DNA of 64,000 nucleotides from assembly GCA_040226215.1 (NCBI GenBank), contig JAVKFF010000122.1, positions 62,001 through 126,000 of the forward strand, written 5' to 3'. Origin of the DNA: JAVKFF01 sp040226215. Lineage in GTDB: Bacteria; Pseudomonadota; Alphaproteobacteria; DSM-16000; Inquilinaceae. Positions 42,879 through 51,655 of this stretch are shown piece by piece; the first letter of the stretch is position 1, and each line of letters starts with the position of its first letter. The notes under the pieces were generated by a model. It searched no databases, was not told where the DNA came from, and saw only the letters and a list, made by a program, of their open reading frames with translations. Made by a program: the position numbers and the translations under genes.

Positions 42879-42959
42879 GTGCGGTGCCGGGCGGCGATCG
42901 AAACCGGCAGCAGGTCCAGAACCGGCAGACGCCGAGACCACGTTTTCCAGAATCCCAAT

Positions 42960-43907
42960 TCAGGCGTCGGGCAGCAGCCGGTCAAGAACGGACCGGGCGG
43001 CTGTGCCGAGATGTCCCATCAGATGGTCCAGCGCTCGGGCGGCGCCATCCCGATCGCTGGCGGAGATCGCCTCCGCCAACTCCCAGTGGGCCGCCGCCGC
43101 CGGTACCAGATCCCGGTCGCCGAGGAAGCGGCACCAGAACCAGCGGGAATAGAGCTGAAGCGGCGCCACCGCGCCGGCGGCATGGCGGTTGTGCGCCGCT
43201 TCCCCGACGATGCGGTCGAACAGCCGGTCAAGCCGCAGAAAGGCGTGCAGGCGCGCTCCGCCGAAGCCGGCCGAAGCGCCTGCGCCGGCATGCGCCGCCC
43301 GATCGCTCCCCCGCCCGCCTTCCGGTCTACGCCCGAATTCTGCACCTGGCTCATCCGCGGCGGCGCAGCGTCGCATGGATGCAGCACAGTCGCGCAGCGC
43401 CTGGCGTTGCCGTGCATCAGCCAGCGCCGTGGCACCGGCGACCAGGATCGCTTCCAGCGGGGCCCGGGTCTGCAGCACCTGCAACTGGTCCATGGGGTTG
43501 GGATCGCCAATCTCGATCCCCAGCCGTGCCCGAGGGCGCAGCACGCCGAAGCCGGCAAGCCGCTGAATGGCCTCCCGTGCCGGCGTGCGACCGACCCGGG
43601 CCATGGCCATCAGCCGCTGTTCGGTGACGATGCTGCCGGGCGCCACCGTCAGCGTGACGATGGCTTCCTCGATGCGTTCATAGGCGCGATCGGCCTGGCT
43701 GGTCGACACCCCGCCGTCCTCGCTCCCATCGGTTGTACCCGGTCGGGACTCTCCTGGCTGATCGTCAACGCCGCCACTGCCGCCCTGGCGACCGGCTCCG
43801 CCAAGCCTGCGCGAAGGCGCTGCCGGGCGCGTGTGGGGCTGCGCGTCCGAAGCCGATGGGCCGTCGGTTCCATCCCGCGTTCGCGATCGACCATCTTGCT
43901 GTTTCAT
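42960..43907 (-). CDS. GntR-family regulator (FCD type), probable hydroxyproline-cluster regulator
   Basis: From the ATG at 43907 the protein has 315 residues: a disordered 66-residue start rich in Gly, Arg and Asp, a winged-helix domain (about 72-135; GRTPAREAIQRLAGFGVLRP is the recognition region) and a helical FCD effector domain. A GTG at 43709 (codon 67) with GAGG upstream would give a compact 249-residue protein of normal size. It is divergent from a hydroxyproline gene set and most likely represses it, with hydroxyproline or a derivative as effector. Confidence 0.85.
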   Translation of the reverse strand: MKQQDGRSRTRDGTDGPSASDAQPHTRPAAPSRRLGGAGRQGGSGGVDDQPGESRPGTTDGSEDGGVSTSQADRAYERIEEAIVTLTVAPGSIVTEQRLMAMARVGRTPAREAIQRLAGFGVLRPRARLGIEIGDPNPMDQLQVLQTRAPLEAILVAGATALADARQRQALRDCAASMRRCAAADEPGAEFGRRPEGGRGSDRAAHAGAGASAGFGGARLHAFLRLDRLFDRIVGEAAHNRHAAGAVAPLQLYSRWFWCRFLGDRDLVPAAAAHWELAEAISASDRDGAARALDHLMGHLGTAARSVLDRLLPDA

Positions 43908-43914
43908 CTCTGAT

Positions 43915-43944
43915 ATATTAATAGAATACCAGAATGTTGACAAC
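43915..43944 (-). promoter_or_regulatory. gntR promoter with overlapping palindromic operator
   Basis: Minus-strand -35 TTGTCA (43938-43943) and -10 TAATAT (43915-43920) are 17 bases apart, predicting a start near 43908, one base before the ATG at 43907. The message would be leaderless for that start. GTTGACAAC (43936-43944), a perfect palindrome around one A, covers the -35 and has the GTTG/CAAC arms seen in many GntR/FCD operators. The same bases give a plus-strand TTGACA toward the catabolic genes. Confidence 0.55.
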
Positions 43945-43995
43945 CAGATCGTGGTCCGGCAGGCCGGGTGCGGTCCAGCAGCGGAGCGGCAAACC

Positions 43996-44904
43996 ATGTG
44001 GCAGGGCGTATTCCCGGCGGTGACCACCAAGTTCAAGGAAGACGGCACGCTCGACCATGAGGAGATGGCGCGCTGTTTCGCCCTGCAGGTCGAAGCCGGG
44101 GTCGACGGGCTGATCGTTACCGGCTCGCTGGGCGAGAACCAGACGCTGGAGCGTGACGAGAAGCTGGCGATCCTCGGAACCGCGCTCGACGTGGCCGGCG
44201 GCCGCGTGCCGGTGCTGGCGACCATCGCCGAGAGCGCGACCCACGTTGCCTGCCGCCAGGCTGTCGCCTCGGCCGAGGCGGGCGCGGCGGGCCTGATGGT
44301 GCTGCCCGGCCTGCCCTACAAGTCCGACCGGGCGGAGACCCTGGCGCATTACCGCGCCGTCGCCCGTGCCGGCGGCCTGCCGGTGATGATCTACAACAAC
44401 CCGGTCGCCTACGGTGTCGACCTGACGCCCGAGATGCTGGCCGACCTGGCGGCGGACGATTTGTTCGTGGCGGTCAAGGAATCGAGCGACGACGTCCGCC
44501 GGGTGACCGACATCGCCAACCTGCTCGGCGACCGCTACGCCCTCTTCACCGGGGTCGACAATCTGGCGCTGGAAAGCCTGGCCGTCGGCGCCGTCGGCTG
44601 GGTTGCCGGCCTGGTCTGTGCCTTCCCGAAGGAGACGGTGGCCGTCTACCGCCTGGTCCGGCAGGGCCGTCTGGCCGAGGCGCTGGCCATCTACCGCTGG
44701 TTCCGGCCGCTGCTCGACCTCGATGTTTCCACGAAGCTGGTCCAGAACATCAAGCTGGCCGAGGCGCTGGCGATCGGCAGCAACGACCGGGTGCGCCCGC
44801 CCCGGCTGCCCCTCTCCGGCGCCGAGCGGGAGCGCGTCACCGCCATCGTCGAGAAGGCGCTCGCCAGCCGGCCAGCTCTGCCCGACCTCGCCGACGCCGC
44901 ATGA
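43996..44904 (+). CDS. DHDPS-family lyase, probable pyrroline-4-hydroxy-2-carboxylate deaminase
   Basis: The 302-residue (beta/alpha)8 enzyme carries the Schiff-base lysine K161 in FVAVKESSDD and the catalytic tyrosine Y133 in VMIYNNPVAYG, plus the GSLGENQTL substrate loop. Alone it could be any N-acetylneuraminate/dihydrodipicolinate-type lyase. Its place before a D-amino-acid-type dehydrogenase and a hydroxyproline epimerase points to the third step of hydroxyproline breakdown: pyrroline-4-hydroxy-2-carboxylate to 2-oxoglutarate semialdehyde and ammonia. I start at 43996 after the weak site GGAGCGG. Its stop overlaps the next ATG (ATGA at 44901-44904). Confidence 0.87.
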   Translation: MWQGVFPAVTTKFKEDGTLDHEEMARCFALQVEAGVDGLIVTGSLGENQTLERDEKLAILGTALDVAGGRVPVLATIAESATHVACRQAVASAEAGAAGLMVLPGLPYKSDRAETLAHYRAVARAGGLPVMIYNNPVAYGVDLTPEMLADLAADDLFVAVKESSDDVRRVTDIANLLGDRYALFTGVDNLALESLAVGAVGWVAGLVCAFPKETVAVYRLVRQGRLAEALAIYRWFRPLLDLDVSTKLVQNIKLAEALAIGSNDRVRPPRLPLSGAERERVTAIVEKALASRPALPDLADAA

Positions 44905-46157
44905 TCCCTGCCCCGCCGCCGGGGCGCCGGGTGGCCGTGGTCGGCGCCGGCATCGTCGGCCTCTCGACCGCCCACGCGCTGCTCAAGGACGGCGCGGCGG
45001 TGACCCTGATCGACCGGGCCGGCATCTGCGCGCTGACCTCGGCCGGCAATGCTGGCTGCATCGCCGTCACCTCGGTACTGCCGGAGACCCGGCCTCACCT
45101 GCTGGCGAAGCTGCCCCGCTGGCTGCTGTCGCGCGGCGGCGAGGTGACGGTGCGTCCACGCTATGCGCTGCAGGCGCTACCCTGGCTCGTCCGCTTCGCG
45201 CTTGCCGCCCGCTCCGCGCCCCGGGCCCGGGCGACGGCGGCGCTGACGGCACTGAACGCCACGGTCTACAGCCATCTGATCCCGCTGCTGCGCGAGGCGG
45301 GGGTGGAGCCGGACCTGCATCGCGCCGGCTCCCTGGAACTGTTCGAAACAGAGCGGGCCTGGCAGGCGGCGCAGGCGGAATATGCCGAGAAGCGGCGGCT
45401 GGGCGTCAGCGTCGAAACCGTGCCGGCGGCGGAACTGCCGCAGCTCGAACCGGCGATCGCCCGCACCATCCGCCACGCCGCCTTCTTCGAGGACTGGAGC
45501 CATGTTTCCGACCCGCGCCGGATCGGCCTGGCGATCGGCGACCTGATCCGGCGCCTGGGCGCCACTTTCCAGCAGCGAGAGGTCGTCCGTGTCGCCGCCG
45601 ACGGTCGCAGCGCCACCCTCGCCTTCGCGGACGGCGAGGCGGCTCGCTTCGACCAGCTGGTGATCGCCGGCGGGGTGTGGTCGCGCGCGCTGGCGGCGCA
45701 ACTGGGCGACCGCCTGCCCCTCGATACCGAGCGCGGCTACAACATCACCGTGCCCGATCCCGGCATCGCGCTGTCCCGCAACCTGCAGTTCCCCGAGCAC
45801 GCCTTCGTCGCCACGCCACTGTCGGTCGGCCTGCGGGTGGGCGGCCTGGTGGAGATCGCCGGCACTCGGCTGGCGCCGGACTTCCGGCTGATCGACGGCA
45901 TCGTCAAGACGACCCGCCGTTTCCTGCCGGGGTTCCGCCGCGACGGCGGGGTGACATGGATGGGCATGCGCCCTGCCCTGCCCGACAGCCTGCCGGTGAT
46001 CGGCCTGGCGACCCGCCACGGCAACGTCGCCTACGCCTTCGGCCACAGCCATCTGGGGCTGACCCAGGCCGCACCCACCGGCCGACTGGTCGCCGACCTT
46101 CTTGCCGGCCGGCCGCCGATCGTCGATCCTCACCCCTTCCGCCCGGATCGCTTCTGA
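44901..46157 (+). CDS. FAD-dependent D-amino acid dehydrogenase, probable cis-4-hydroxy-D-proline dehydrogenase
   Basis: The 418-residue DadA-type flavoprotein starts with the dinucleotide fold VAVVGAGIVGLSTAHALLKD (about 11-30), and has LVIAGGVWSRALAAQLGDRLPLDTERGYN in its middle and WMGMRPALPDSLPVIG and FGHSHLGLTQA in the C-terminal FAD cap. It oxidises a D-amino acid to the imine. In this context the substrate is cis-4-hydroxy-D-proline made by the epimerase. It overlaps the lyase gene by 4 bases; the epimerase starts 13 bases after its stop. Confidence 0.88.
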   Translation: MIPAPPPGRRVAVVGAGIVGLSTAHALLKDGAAVTLIDRAGICALTSAGNAGCIAVTSVLPETRPHLLAKLPRWLLSRGGEVTVRPRYALQALPWLVRFALAARSAPRARATAALTALNATVYSHLIPLLREAGVEPDLHRAGSLELFETERAWQAAQAEYAEKRRLGVSVETVPAAELPQLEPAIARTIRHAAFFEDWSHVSDPRRIGLAIGDLIRRLGATFQQREVVRVAADGRSATLAFADGEAARFDQLVIAGGVWSRALAAQLGDRLPLDTERGYNITVPDPGIALSRNLQFPEHAFVATPLSVGLRVGGLVEIAGTRLAPDFRLIDGIVKTTRRFLPGFRRDGGVTWMGMRPALPDSLPVIGLATRHGNVAYAFGHSHLGLTQAAPTGRLVADLLAGRPPIVDPHPFRPDRF

Positions 46158-46170
46158 GGTTCCGCCCCGA

Positions 46171-47175
46171 ATGGCCAGCCACACCTTCTTCTGTCTCGAC
46201 GGCCACACCTGCGGCAACCCGGTCCGGGTGGTGGCCGGCGGCGGCCCCTTCCTTGCCGGCGCCACGATGTCCGAGCGGCGCCAGGCCTTCATGCGCGACC
46301 ATGACTGGATCCGCACCGGCCTGATGTTCGAGCCGCGTGGACACGACATGATGTCGGGCACCATCCTCTACCCGCCCTGTCGCGACGACTGCGACGTCGC
46401 CCTGCTCTATATCGAGACCTCGGGATGCCTGCCCATGTGCGGCCACGGCACCATCGGCACGGTGACCATGATCGTGGAGCGCGGGCTGGTGACGCCGCGT
46501 CAGCCGGGCGTGCTGCGCCTCGACACGCCGGCCGGCCTGGTGGTGGCCGAGTATCGCCAGGAAGGCGCGCATGTGGAGGCGGTGAAGATCACCAACGTGC
46601 CGTCCTACCTGGCCGCGAGAGACGTCACGGTGGCGGTCGAGGGGCTGGGAGAAGTGACGGTCGACATCGCCTATGGCGGCAATTTCTACGCCATCGTCGA
46701 GCCGCAGGCGGCCTATCCGAGCCTCGCCGGGGTCGGCGTTTCAGACCTGCTGACCTGGAGCCCGCGCCTGCGCCGGGCCCTCAACGAGGCGGTGGAGATC
46801 GTGCATCCGGAGAACCCGACCATCCGCGGCGTCAGCCATGTCGAATGGACGGGCGAACCGACGATCGACGGAGCGGATGCCAGGAACGCCGTCTTCTACG
46901 GCGACCGGGCCATCGACCGCAGCCCCTGCGGCACCGGCACTTCGGCGCGAATGGCCCAGCTCGCGGCCCGCGGCGAGCTTGGCGTCGGCGACAGCTTCGT
47001 GCACGAGAGCATCATCGGCAGCCTGTTCACCGGCCGGGTCGAGGCGGCGGCGACGGTCGGCGACCACCCCGCCATCGTGCCCTCGATCGAGGGCTGGGCC
47101 CGGATGACAGGGCTGAACACCATCTTCATCGACGACCGCGACCCCTTCGCCCACGGCTTCGTGGTGAAGGACTAG
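46171..47175 (+). CDS. 4-hydroxyproline 2-epimerase (proline racemase family)
   Basis: The 334-residue enzyme has both catalytic cysteines, C90 in PMCGHGTIG and C253 in DRSPCGTGTSA. This fits an epimerase/racemase; the dehydratase branch has Thr at the first place. H92 and CHxxSG-like surroundings match hydroxyproline 2-epimerases. It converts trans-4-hydroxy-L-proline to cis-4-hydroxy-D-proline, the first step of the pathway completed by the two preceding genes. The last enzyme, 2-oxoglutarate semialdehyde dehydrogenase, is not in the window. Confidence 0.9.
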   Translation: MASHTFFCLDGHTCGNPVRVVAGGGPFLAGATMSERRQAFMRDHDWIRTGLMFEPRGHDMMSGTILYPPCRDDCDVALLYIETSGCLPMCGHGTIGTVTMIVERGLVTPRQPGVLRLDTPAGLVVAEYRQEGAHVEAVKITNVPSYLAARDVTVAVEGLGEVTVDIAYGGNFYAIVEPQAAYPSLAGVGVSDLLTWSPRLRRALNEAVEIVHPENPTIRGVSHVEWTGEPTIDGADARNAVFYGDRAIDRSPCGTGTSARMAQLAARGELGVGDSFVHESIIGSLFTGRVEAAATVGDHPAIVPSIEGWARMTGLNTIFIDDRDPFAHGFVVKD

Positions 47176-47184
47176 GCGACAGGC

Positions 47185-48204
47185 CTAGCGGTAGAGCCGG
47201 TCGCCAACCTCGGCCTCAATGCCGGCATACATGTCGGCGACGTATTCGCCGTAGCCGTTCCAGATCTCCGTCGGGATGCGCTCGTCGGAGCCCAGCACGC
47301 GCTCGGTCGCCTGGCTCCAGCGCGGGTGCGACACCTCGGGGTTGACGTTCGCCCAGAAGCCGTACTCCGAGGCCTGCAACTCCTCCCAGAAGCCGAGCGG
47401 CTGCTCGTCGGTGAAGGTGAAACGGACGATCGACTTCAGTGACTTGAAGCCGTATTTCCACGGCGTGTGGAGCCGGATGGGCGAGCCGTTCTGCTTGGGC
47501 AGCGGCCGGCCGTAGAGGCCCGTCACCATGAAGGTGAGGTCGTTCATCGCCTCGGCCATGGTCAACCCCTCGATATAGGGCCAAGGGTACCAGAACTGGC
47601 TGAAGCCGGGAGCGCTGTCGTTCTGGAAGGTCTCCATGCGGACATAGCGCGCGTCGCCGAGCGGCCGGGCGTAGTCGACCAGATGGCGCATGGCGAAGCC
47701 GGACCACGGCACCACCATCGACCAGGCCTCCACGCAGCGGTGGCGGTAGACGCGCTCCTCCAGCGGCATGTCGCGGATCAGCGTGTCGATGTCGACCGTG
47801 CGCTCCTCTTCCACCAGCCCGTCGAAGGTCACCGTCCAGGGCCGGATCTGGAGTTCCTGCGCCGCACCCCAGATCTCCTTGTGCGACCCGTACTCGTAGA
47901 AGTTGTTGTAGGTGGCGGCGTCCTCATAGGCGGACAGCGGCCGGCCGGCATCGGCGAATTCCGGGTTCGTGCCGACCGGATAGAGATCCTGGGTCGGATC
48001 CTCCGGCGGCGAGAAGTCCTCGCCCTGGGCGAAGACCCGCGCCGGCATGGCAAGCCCGCCTCCCAGCAATCCCCCGCCGATAAGTCCCCCGCCGATACCG
48101 GCGAAGCCGGCGGAGCGCAGGATCTGCCGCCGGTTGAGATAGACGTGTTCAGGCGTGACCTCCCGCTCGGGAATCTCCCAGCCCTTGCGTCGCTTGATCA
48201 GCAT
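47185..48204 (-). CDS. msrP: Protein-methionine-sulfoxide reductase, molybdenum subunit MsrP
   Basis: The 339-residue protein carries a Tat signal (NRRQILRSAGF at 24-34, Gly-rich core, cleavage near AFAQ at 57-60) and the sulfite-oxidase fold with Mo-ligand C157 in YRHRCVEAWSMVVPW. MsrP repairs oxidised methionines in periplasmic proteins. Its haem membrane partner MsrQ normally sits next to it but is absent here. AAAGGAG precedes the ATG at 48204 by 7 bases. It converges with the epimerase gene, 9 bases between stops. Confidence 0.94.
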   Translation of the reverse strand: MLIKRRKGWEIPEREVTPEHVYLNRRQILRSAGFAGIGGGLIGGGLLGGGLAMPARVFAQGEDFSPPEDPTQDLYPVGTNPEFADAGRPLSAYEDAATYNNFYEYGSHKEIWGAAQELQIRPWTVTFDGLVEEERTVDIDTLIRDMPLEERVYRHRCVEAWSMVVPWSGFAMRHLVDYARPLGDARYVRMETFQNDSAPGFSQFWYPWPYIEGLTMAEAMNDLTFMVTGLYGRPLPKQNGSPIRLHTPWKYGFKSLKSIVRFTFTDEQPLGFWEELQASEYGFWANVNPEVSHPRWSQATERVLGSDERIPTEIWNGYGEYVADMYAGIEAEVGDRLYR

Positions 48205-48404
48205 TGCAGCACTCCTTTCCCAACCGGGCATCGCCGGACGGACATGACGGGGCGCGCGCCCGGCCTGCCGCTCCGCCCCAAAAAACTGTCGACGACCGCC
48301 CCGAACCCCAAGTCACGATGGCGTGAGACCCCAAGGCGTGAGATCCCGGCCCCGGCAGGGGGCCTTCCACATTGGCATGGACCATCGGGACGTCGATCTT
48401 CTTC

Positions 48405-49796
48405 CTAGCTCCCATTACGCGTGACAAGCCCTTCCGGTTTCGGCAGCGTCCAGGCGAGCCCGGCCCCCGAGGCGGCGAGCACGACCAGCAGCACGACGGC
48501 GCTGGCCGGCCCTGTGAGATCGGCGAGCAGGCCCAGCAGGCCGAAGGCCAGCGCCACCAGGCCGACCGCGGTGTTGGCGAAGGCGACCACGAGCGGCCGC
48601 TCCGCCACCGGGGCGCCGTCTACCAGATAGGTCTTGCGGCCGAGCCTGGCACCGGATTCCGCGACGCCGAGCGCGAAGAAGACGGGCATGAACAGCCAGC
48701 CGATCAGGCCCGCACCCTCGGCCAGGAAAACGATCACCAGCGCCGCCAGGCCGGCCAGCGTGCTGAGGCCGCCGGCATAGGCCATGACCCGCCGCGAATC
48801 GCTGTCCGACAGGGCGCCCCAGAGGGGGCTGGACACGATGTTGGCGAGGCCGACGGCGAAAACCAGCAGGGCCAGGCTGGAGAGACCGCCGCCCGCCGCC
48901 TGCTGGGCCAGCACCACGACGATGGGCATGCCGATTTCGGCCGACAGCAGCAGACTGCGCGCGCCCAGATAGCGGCGATAGGCGGCGTTGGCGCGGGCGA
49001 TCGCCAAGCCCTGGCGCACCGATTCCCAGGCGTTGCGGCCGCCCTCGGTGGCGCCCGGCAGTTCGGCGATCCGGGCAAACAGCAGGGCCGCGGCCGCCCA
49101 CAGGCCGGCGGCGACGCCGATCAGCAGGGCGAAGACGCCGACACCGGCCTCGCCCGAGACGACCAGGCGCAGCAGCACCGCGGCGACCAGCGTCAGGGCG
49201 CCGCCGATGGCCGCGCGGCTGGCCAGCAGGCGACCACGGCGCCCCTTGGGGATGGTCTTGCCGGTGACGTCCTGGAAGGCGACGGAGCCGCAGCCCGAGG
49301 CGATGGCGAACAGCGCGAACAGCGCCACCACCGCGATGCCCGCCGCCATCCCCGGCAGCAGCAGCAGCGCGGCCAGCATGGCCGCCAGGCAGAGGGCCTG
49401 CACGGACCCCGCGGCGACCCACACGGTCTTGCGGATGCGTCGCGCCCGGATCATGCCGGCCACGAAAAGCTGCGGCAGCAGGCTGCCGACCTGCTTCAGG
49501 GGTGCGAGCAGGGCGGCCAGGGCCGCCGGCGCGCCAATGGCGGTCAGCATCCACGGCAGGGTCAGGGTCGGGCTCGCCAACTGCTCGGCCATCTTGGTGC
49601 AGGCGCCGTTGGCGACGTTGAGCAGGTAGTTCGCCGGGACGTCCGTGCAGGCCGCACCCGGAATTGCCTCGCAGGCCCGGTCCTCCGCATCCTCGCCGGT
49701 CAGGATCGCGTAGACCCGATCGACCGCCTCGGCATTGCCCGGCCGCCGGCCGTCGGCCTCGATCTCGCCCACCATGCTCGTTCTCGTTTCTTGCAC
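48405..49796 (-). CDS. MFS transporter
   Basis: The 463-residue protein has a 55-residue soluble N-terminus with three cysteines (CEAIPGAACTD among them) and then about 11-12 membrane helices in two halves, with a basic central loop. LLPQLFVAGMIRARRIRKTVW and a loop GALSDSDSRRVMAYAG fit the A-like motif of the major facilitator superfamily. Substrate is unknown; extended N-termini with such cysteines are unusual. An ATG at 49775 is an alternative start that keeps most of the extension. Confidence 0.85.
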   Translation of the reverse strand: MQETRTSMVGEIEADGRRPGNAEAVDRVYAILTGEDAEDRACEAIPGAACTDVPANYLLNVANGACTKMAEQLASPTLTLPWMLTAIGAPAALAALLAPLKQVGSLLPQLFVAGMIRARRIRKTVWVAAGSVQALCLAAMLAALLLLPGMAAGIAVVALFALFAIASGCGSVAFQDVTGKTIPKGRRGRLLASRAAIGGALTLVAAVLLRLVVSGEAGVGVFALLIGVAAGLWAAAALLFARIAELPGATEGGRNAWESVRQGLAIARANAAYRRYLGARSLLLSAEIGMPIVVVLAQQAAGGGLSSLALLVFAVGLANIVSSPLWGALSDSDSRRVMAYAGGLSTLAGLAALVIVFLAEGAGLIGWLFMPVFFALGVAESGARLGRKTYLVDGAPVAERPLVVAFANTAVGLVALAFGLLGLLADLTGPASAVVLLVVLAASGAGLAWTLPKPEGLVTRNGS

Positions 49797-49916
49797 CCGC
49801 GACCCAACTTAGGCGGTCCGCCGCGTGCGTCCAGCGATGTCTTTCCTTATCCGCCCGTTTTGGTTACACAGCGCCAGCCGCGGGGTGCGGGCGTTTGTGG
49901 ATGGACCGCCTTATCG

Positions 49917-50369
49917 ATGCTGATTCTGAAGAATGTCGAGGAACTCGCAGCCTATGAGGGCAAGGAGCTCGGGGTCAGCGACTGGTTGCAGGTCGACCAG
50001 GCGCGCATCGATGCCTTCGCCAAGGTTACCGAGGACTTTCAGTGGATCCACATGGACCCCGAGCGGGCGCGCGCCACGCCTTATGGCCGCACCATCGCGC
50101 ATGGCTACCTCATCCTCTCGCTGATCCCGGCGCTGGGCGACCAGGTCTACAGGCTCGAGGGCATCGACTTCGCGCTCAATGCCGGGATGAACTGGCTGCG
50201 CTTCAACCATCCCGTGATCGAGGGCTCGCACATCCGCGCCCGGCTCGCGGTGAAGCAGGTGCAGCGCCGCAAGAACGGCCCGTCGCGCGTGCTGGTCGAC
50301 GCCGTGGTCGAGGTCAAGGAGACCGGCAAGATCGCCTGCCAGGCGGAAATGGTCTTCCTGATCAATTGA
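49917..50369 (+). CDS. MaoC-like hot-dog enoyl-CoA hydratase
   Basis: The 150-residue protein is a single hot-dog domain with the R-specific hydratase motif: DFQWIHMDPERARATPYGRTIAHGYLILSLIP supplies catalytic Asp and His. It hydrates trans-2-enoyl-CoA to (R)-3-hydroxyacyl-CoA, which can link beta-oxidation to polyhydroxyalkanoate synthesis, or acts on short branched acyl-CoAs. It is a single gene divergent from the MFS gene and convergent with the hemerythrin gene. Confidence 0.9.
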   Translation: MLILKNVEELAAYEGKELGVSDWLQVDQARIDAFAKVTEDFQWIHMDPERARATPYGRTIAHGYLILSLIPALGDQVYRLEGIDFALNAGMNWLRFNHPVIEGSHIRARLAVKQVQRRKNGPSRVLVDAVVEVKETGKIACQAEMVFLIN

Positions 50370-50397
50370 AGACCGGTGCCCGGTTCGGTGTGTCCGT

Positions 50398-50964
50398 TCA
50401 GATCGGCACGCCGTAATAGCCCAGCGCCTCCTCCAGCTCCGCCTGTTCGTAGCCGAAATGCGAGGCGACGACCGGCTCCAGCGTGTCGTAGACCTCGCGC
50501 AGCCGGTCGAAACTCTCCGGCCCCGGCGCGGCGATCGCCGCCCGGGCGGCGCGCTCCAGGTCTTCCAGCAGGGCGTGGATCACCTCGTGCTCGGCGCGCA
50601 GGCGTTCCACCACCGCCCGCACCTCGGGCGCGGCGTGCTCCAGCAGCGGGAAGATGTGCTGGTCCTCGATGGTGTGGTGGAAGGTCAGCATCATGCAGCC
50701 CTGGCCGCACAGCGCGCCGAAACGGCGGTAATTCTCCAGCATCTGCAGGTTCGAGACGGCGGCGCCCAGATCCGCCGCCCGCGCCCGGCCCTCGGCGACC
50801 AGGTCCAGCATGTGGCGGATATGCGCCAGCTCGCGCAGATGTGCGGCGTGGAACAGCGCGAGGCGCTGGCCGTGCCGGCGCTGGGCCTCGCTCACGCCTT
50901 CGATCTTCCGGGCTTTCGGTCGGGTCGCGTCGTCGAGGAGCTTGACGTCGGGGGACATGGGCAT
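50398..50964 (-). CDS. Hemerythrin HHE-domain protein
   Basis: The 188-residue helical protein shows the di-iron ligand pattern of HHE hemerythrins: MLTFHHTIEDQHIFPLL in the second helix, LRAEHEVIHALLEDL in the third and VVASHFGYEQAELEEAL in the fourth, plus FHAAHL in the first. It should bind O2 or NO, or store iron, in the cytoplasm. The Dps gene lies 111 bases upstream on the same strand, and the two may respond to the same oxidative signal. ATGs at 50964 and 50958 are both possible. Confidence 0.88.
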   Translation of the reverse strand: MPMSPDVKLLDDATRPKARKIEGVSEAQRRHGQRLALFHAAHLRELAHIRHMLDLVAEGRARAADLGAAVSNLQMLENYRRFGALCGQGCMMLTFHHTIEDQHIFPLLEHAAPEVRAVVERLRAEHEVIHALLEDLERAARAAIAAPGPESFDRLREVYDTLEPVVASHFGYEQAELEEALGYYGVPI

Positions 50965-51075
50965 GCGTCTGGGCTGTCGGGACTCGGAAACGGCGAACGC
51001 CCGGGCGCGATCAGCGCTCCGGGCGTCCGGAACATGCAGTGGGAACCGGCCGGCCGCAAGGCCCGCCGGACCGGC

Positions 51076-51558
51076 TCAGGCGAGCAGGCTGCGCAGCATC
51101 CAGGCCGCCTTCTCATGCGTCTGCATGCGCTGCGTCAACAGGTCGACCGTCGGCTCGTCATGCGCGTTGTCGGCATCCGGGAATACCTCGCGAGCGGTCT
51201 TGGCCACCCGCTCGTGCCCGTCGACGAGCTGTCTGATCATCTCCTCGGCCGACGGCACGCCATCTTCCAGCTTGATGCTGGAAAGGCGGGAATAGGCGGT
51301 ATAGGTGCCCGGTGCCGGATGGCCGAGGGCGCGGATGCGCTCGGCGATCTCGTCAACCGCGGTGGCAAGCTCGGTATACTGCCCCTCGAACATCAGGTGC
51401 AGCGAGTTGAACATCGGACCGGTGACGTTCCAGTGGAAATTGTGGGTCTTCAGATAGAGCGTGTAGCTGTCTGCCAGCACCCGGGACAGGCCGTCGGCGA
51501 TCTGCTTGCGGTGTTCGTCGTCGATGCCGATATGGATTGGCGGTGCGTCCGATGCCAT
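51076..51558 (-). CDS. dps: Dps-family DNA-protection ferritin
   Basis: The 160-residue protein keeps all ferroxidase ligands at the Dps spacing: H42 and H54 (HNFHWNVTGPMFNSLHLMF), D69 and E73 (VDEIAERIRALG). Twelve subunits form a shell that oxidises and stores iron using peroxide and shields DNA. There is no Lys-rich N-terminal tail, so direct DNA binding may be weak. GGAGG lies about 9 bases before the ATG at 51558. Confidence 0.94.
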   Translation of the reverse strand: MASDAPPIHIGIDDEHRKQIADGLSRVLADSYTLYLKTHNFHWNVTGPMFNSLHLMFEGQYTELATAVDEIAERIRALGHPAPGTYTAYSRLSSIKLEDGVPSAEEMIRQLVDGHERVAKTAREVFPDADNAHDEPTVDLLTQRMQTHEKAAWMLRSLLA

Positions 51559-51655
51559 GGGTCAGGTCCTCCTTGGTTGTCGGCACTAGACATAGGCATT
51601 TCCCGAACGACCGCAAGCACAATCTAGAAGCTTTCCAAAAAGGCTCACAAGGCAC

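Larger units (their letters stand above)
42265..42959. other. Long intergenic region before the ABC operon
   Basis: Apart from the RutR-like palindrome and the structured RNA with its terminator, this region holds no supported gene. A perfect 10-bp palindrome GTAATATTAC occurs at 42638-42647 in an AT-rich patch. The promoter of the RNA could not be fixed; TTATCCT near 42701-42707 is one weak -10 candidate. Confidence 0.5.

Noticed and set aside
42690..43913. A 407-codon plus-strand frame over the gntR gene and the structured RNA.
   Set aside because: Antisense to a clear winged-helix/FCD regulator and running through a terminator hairpin; composition is not protein-like.
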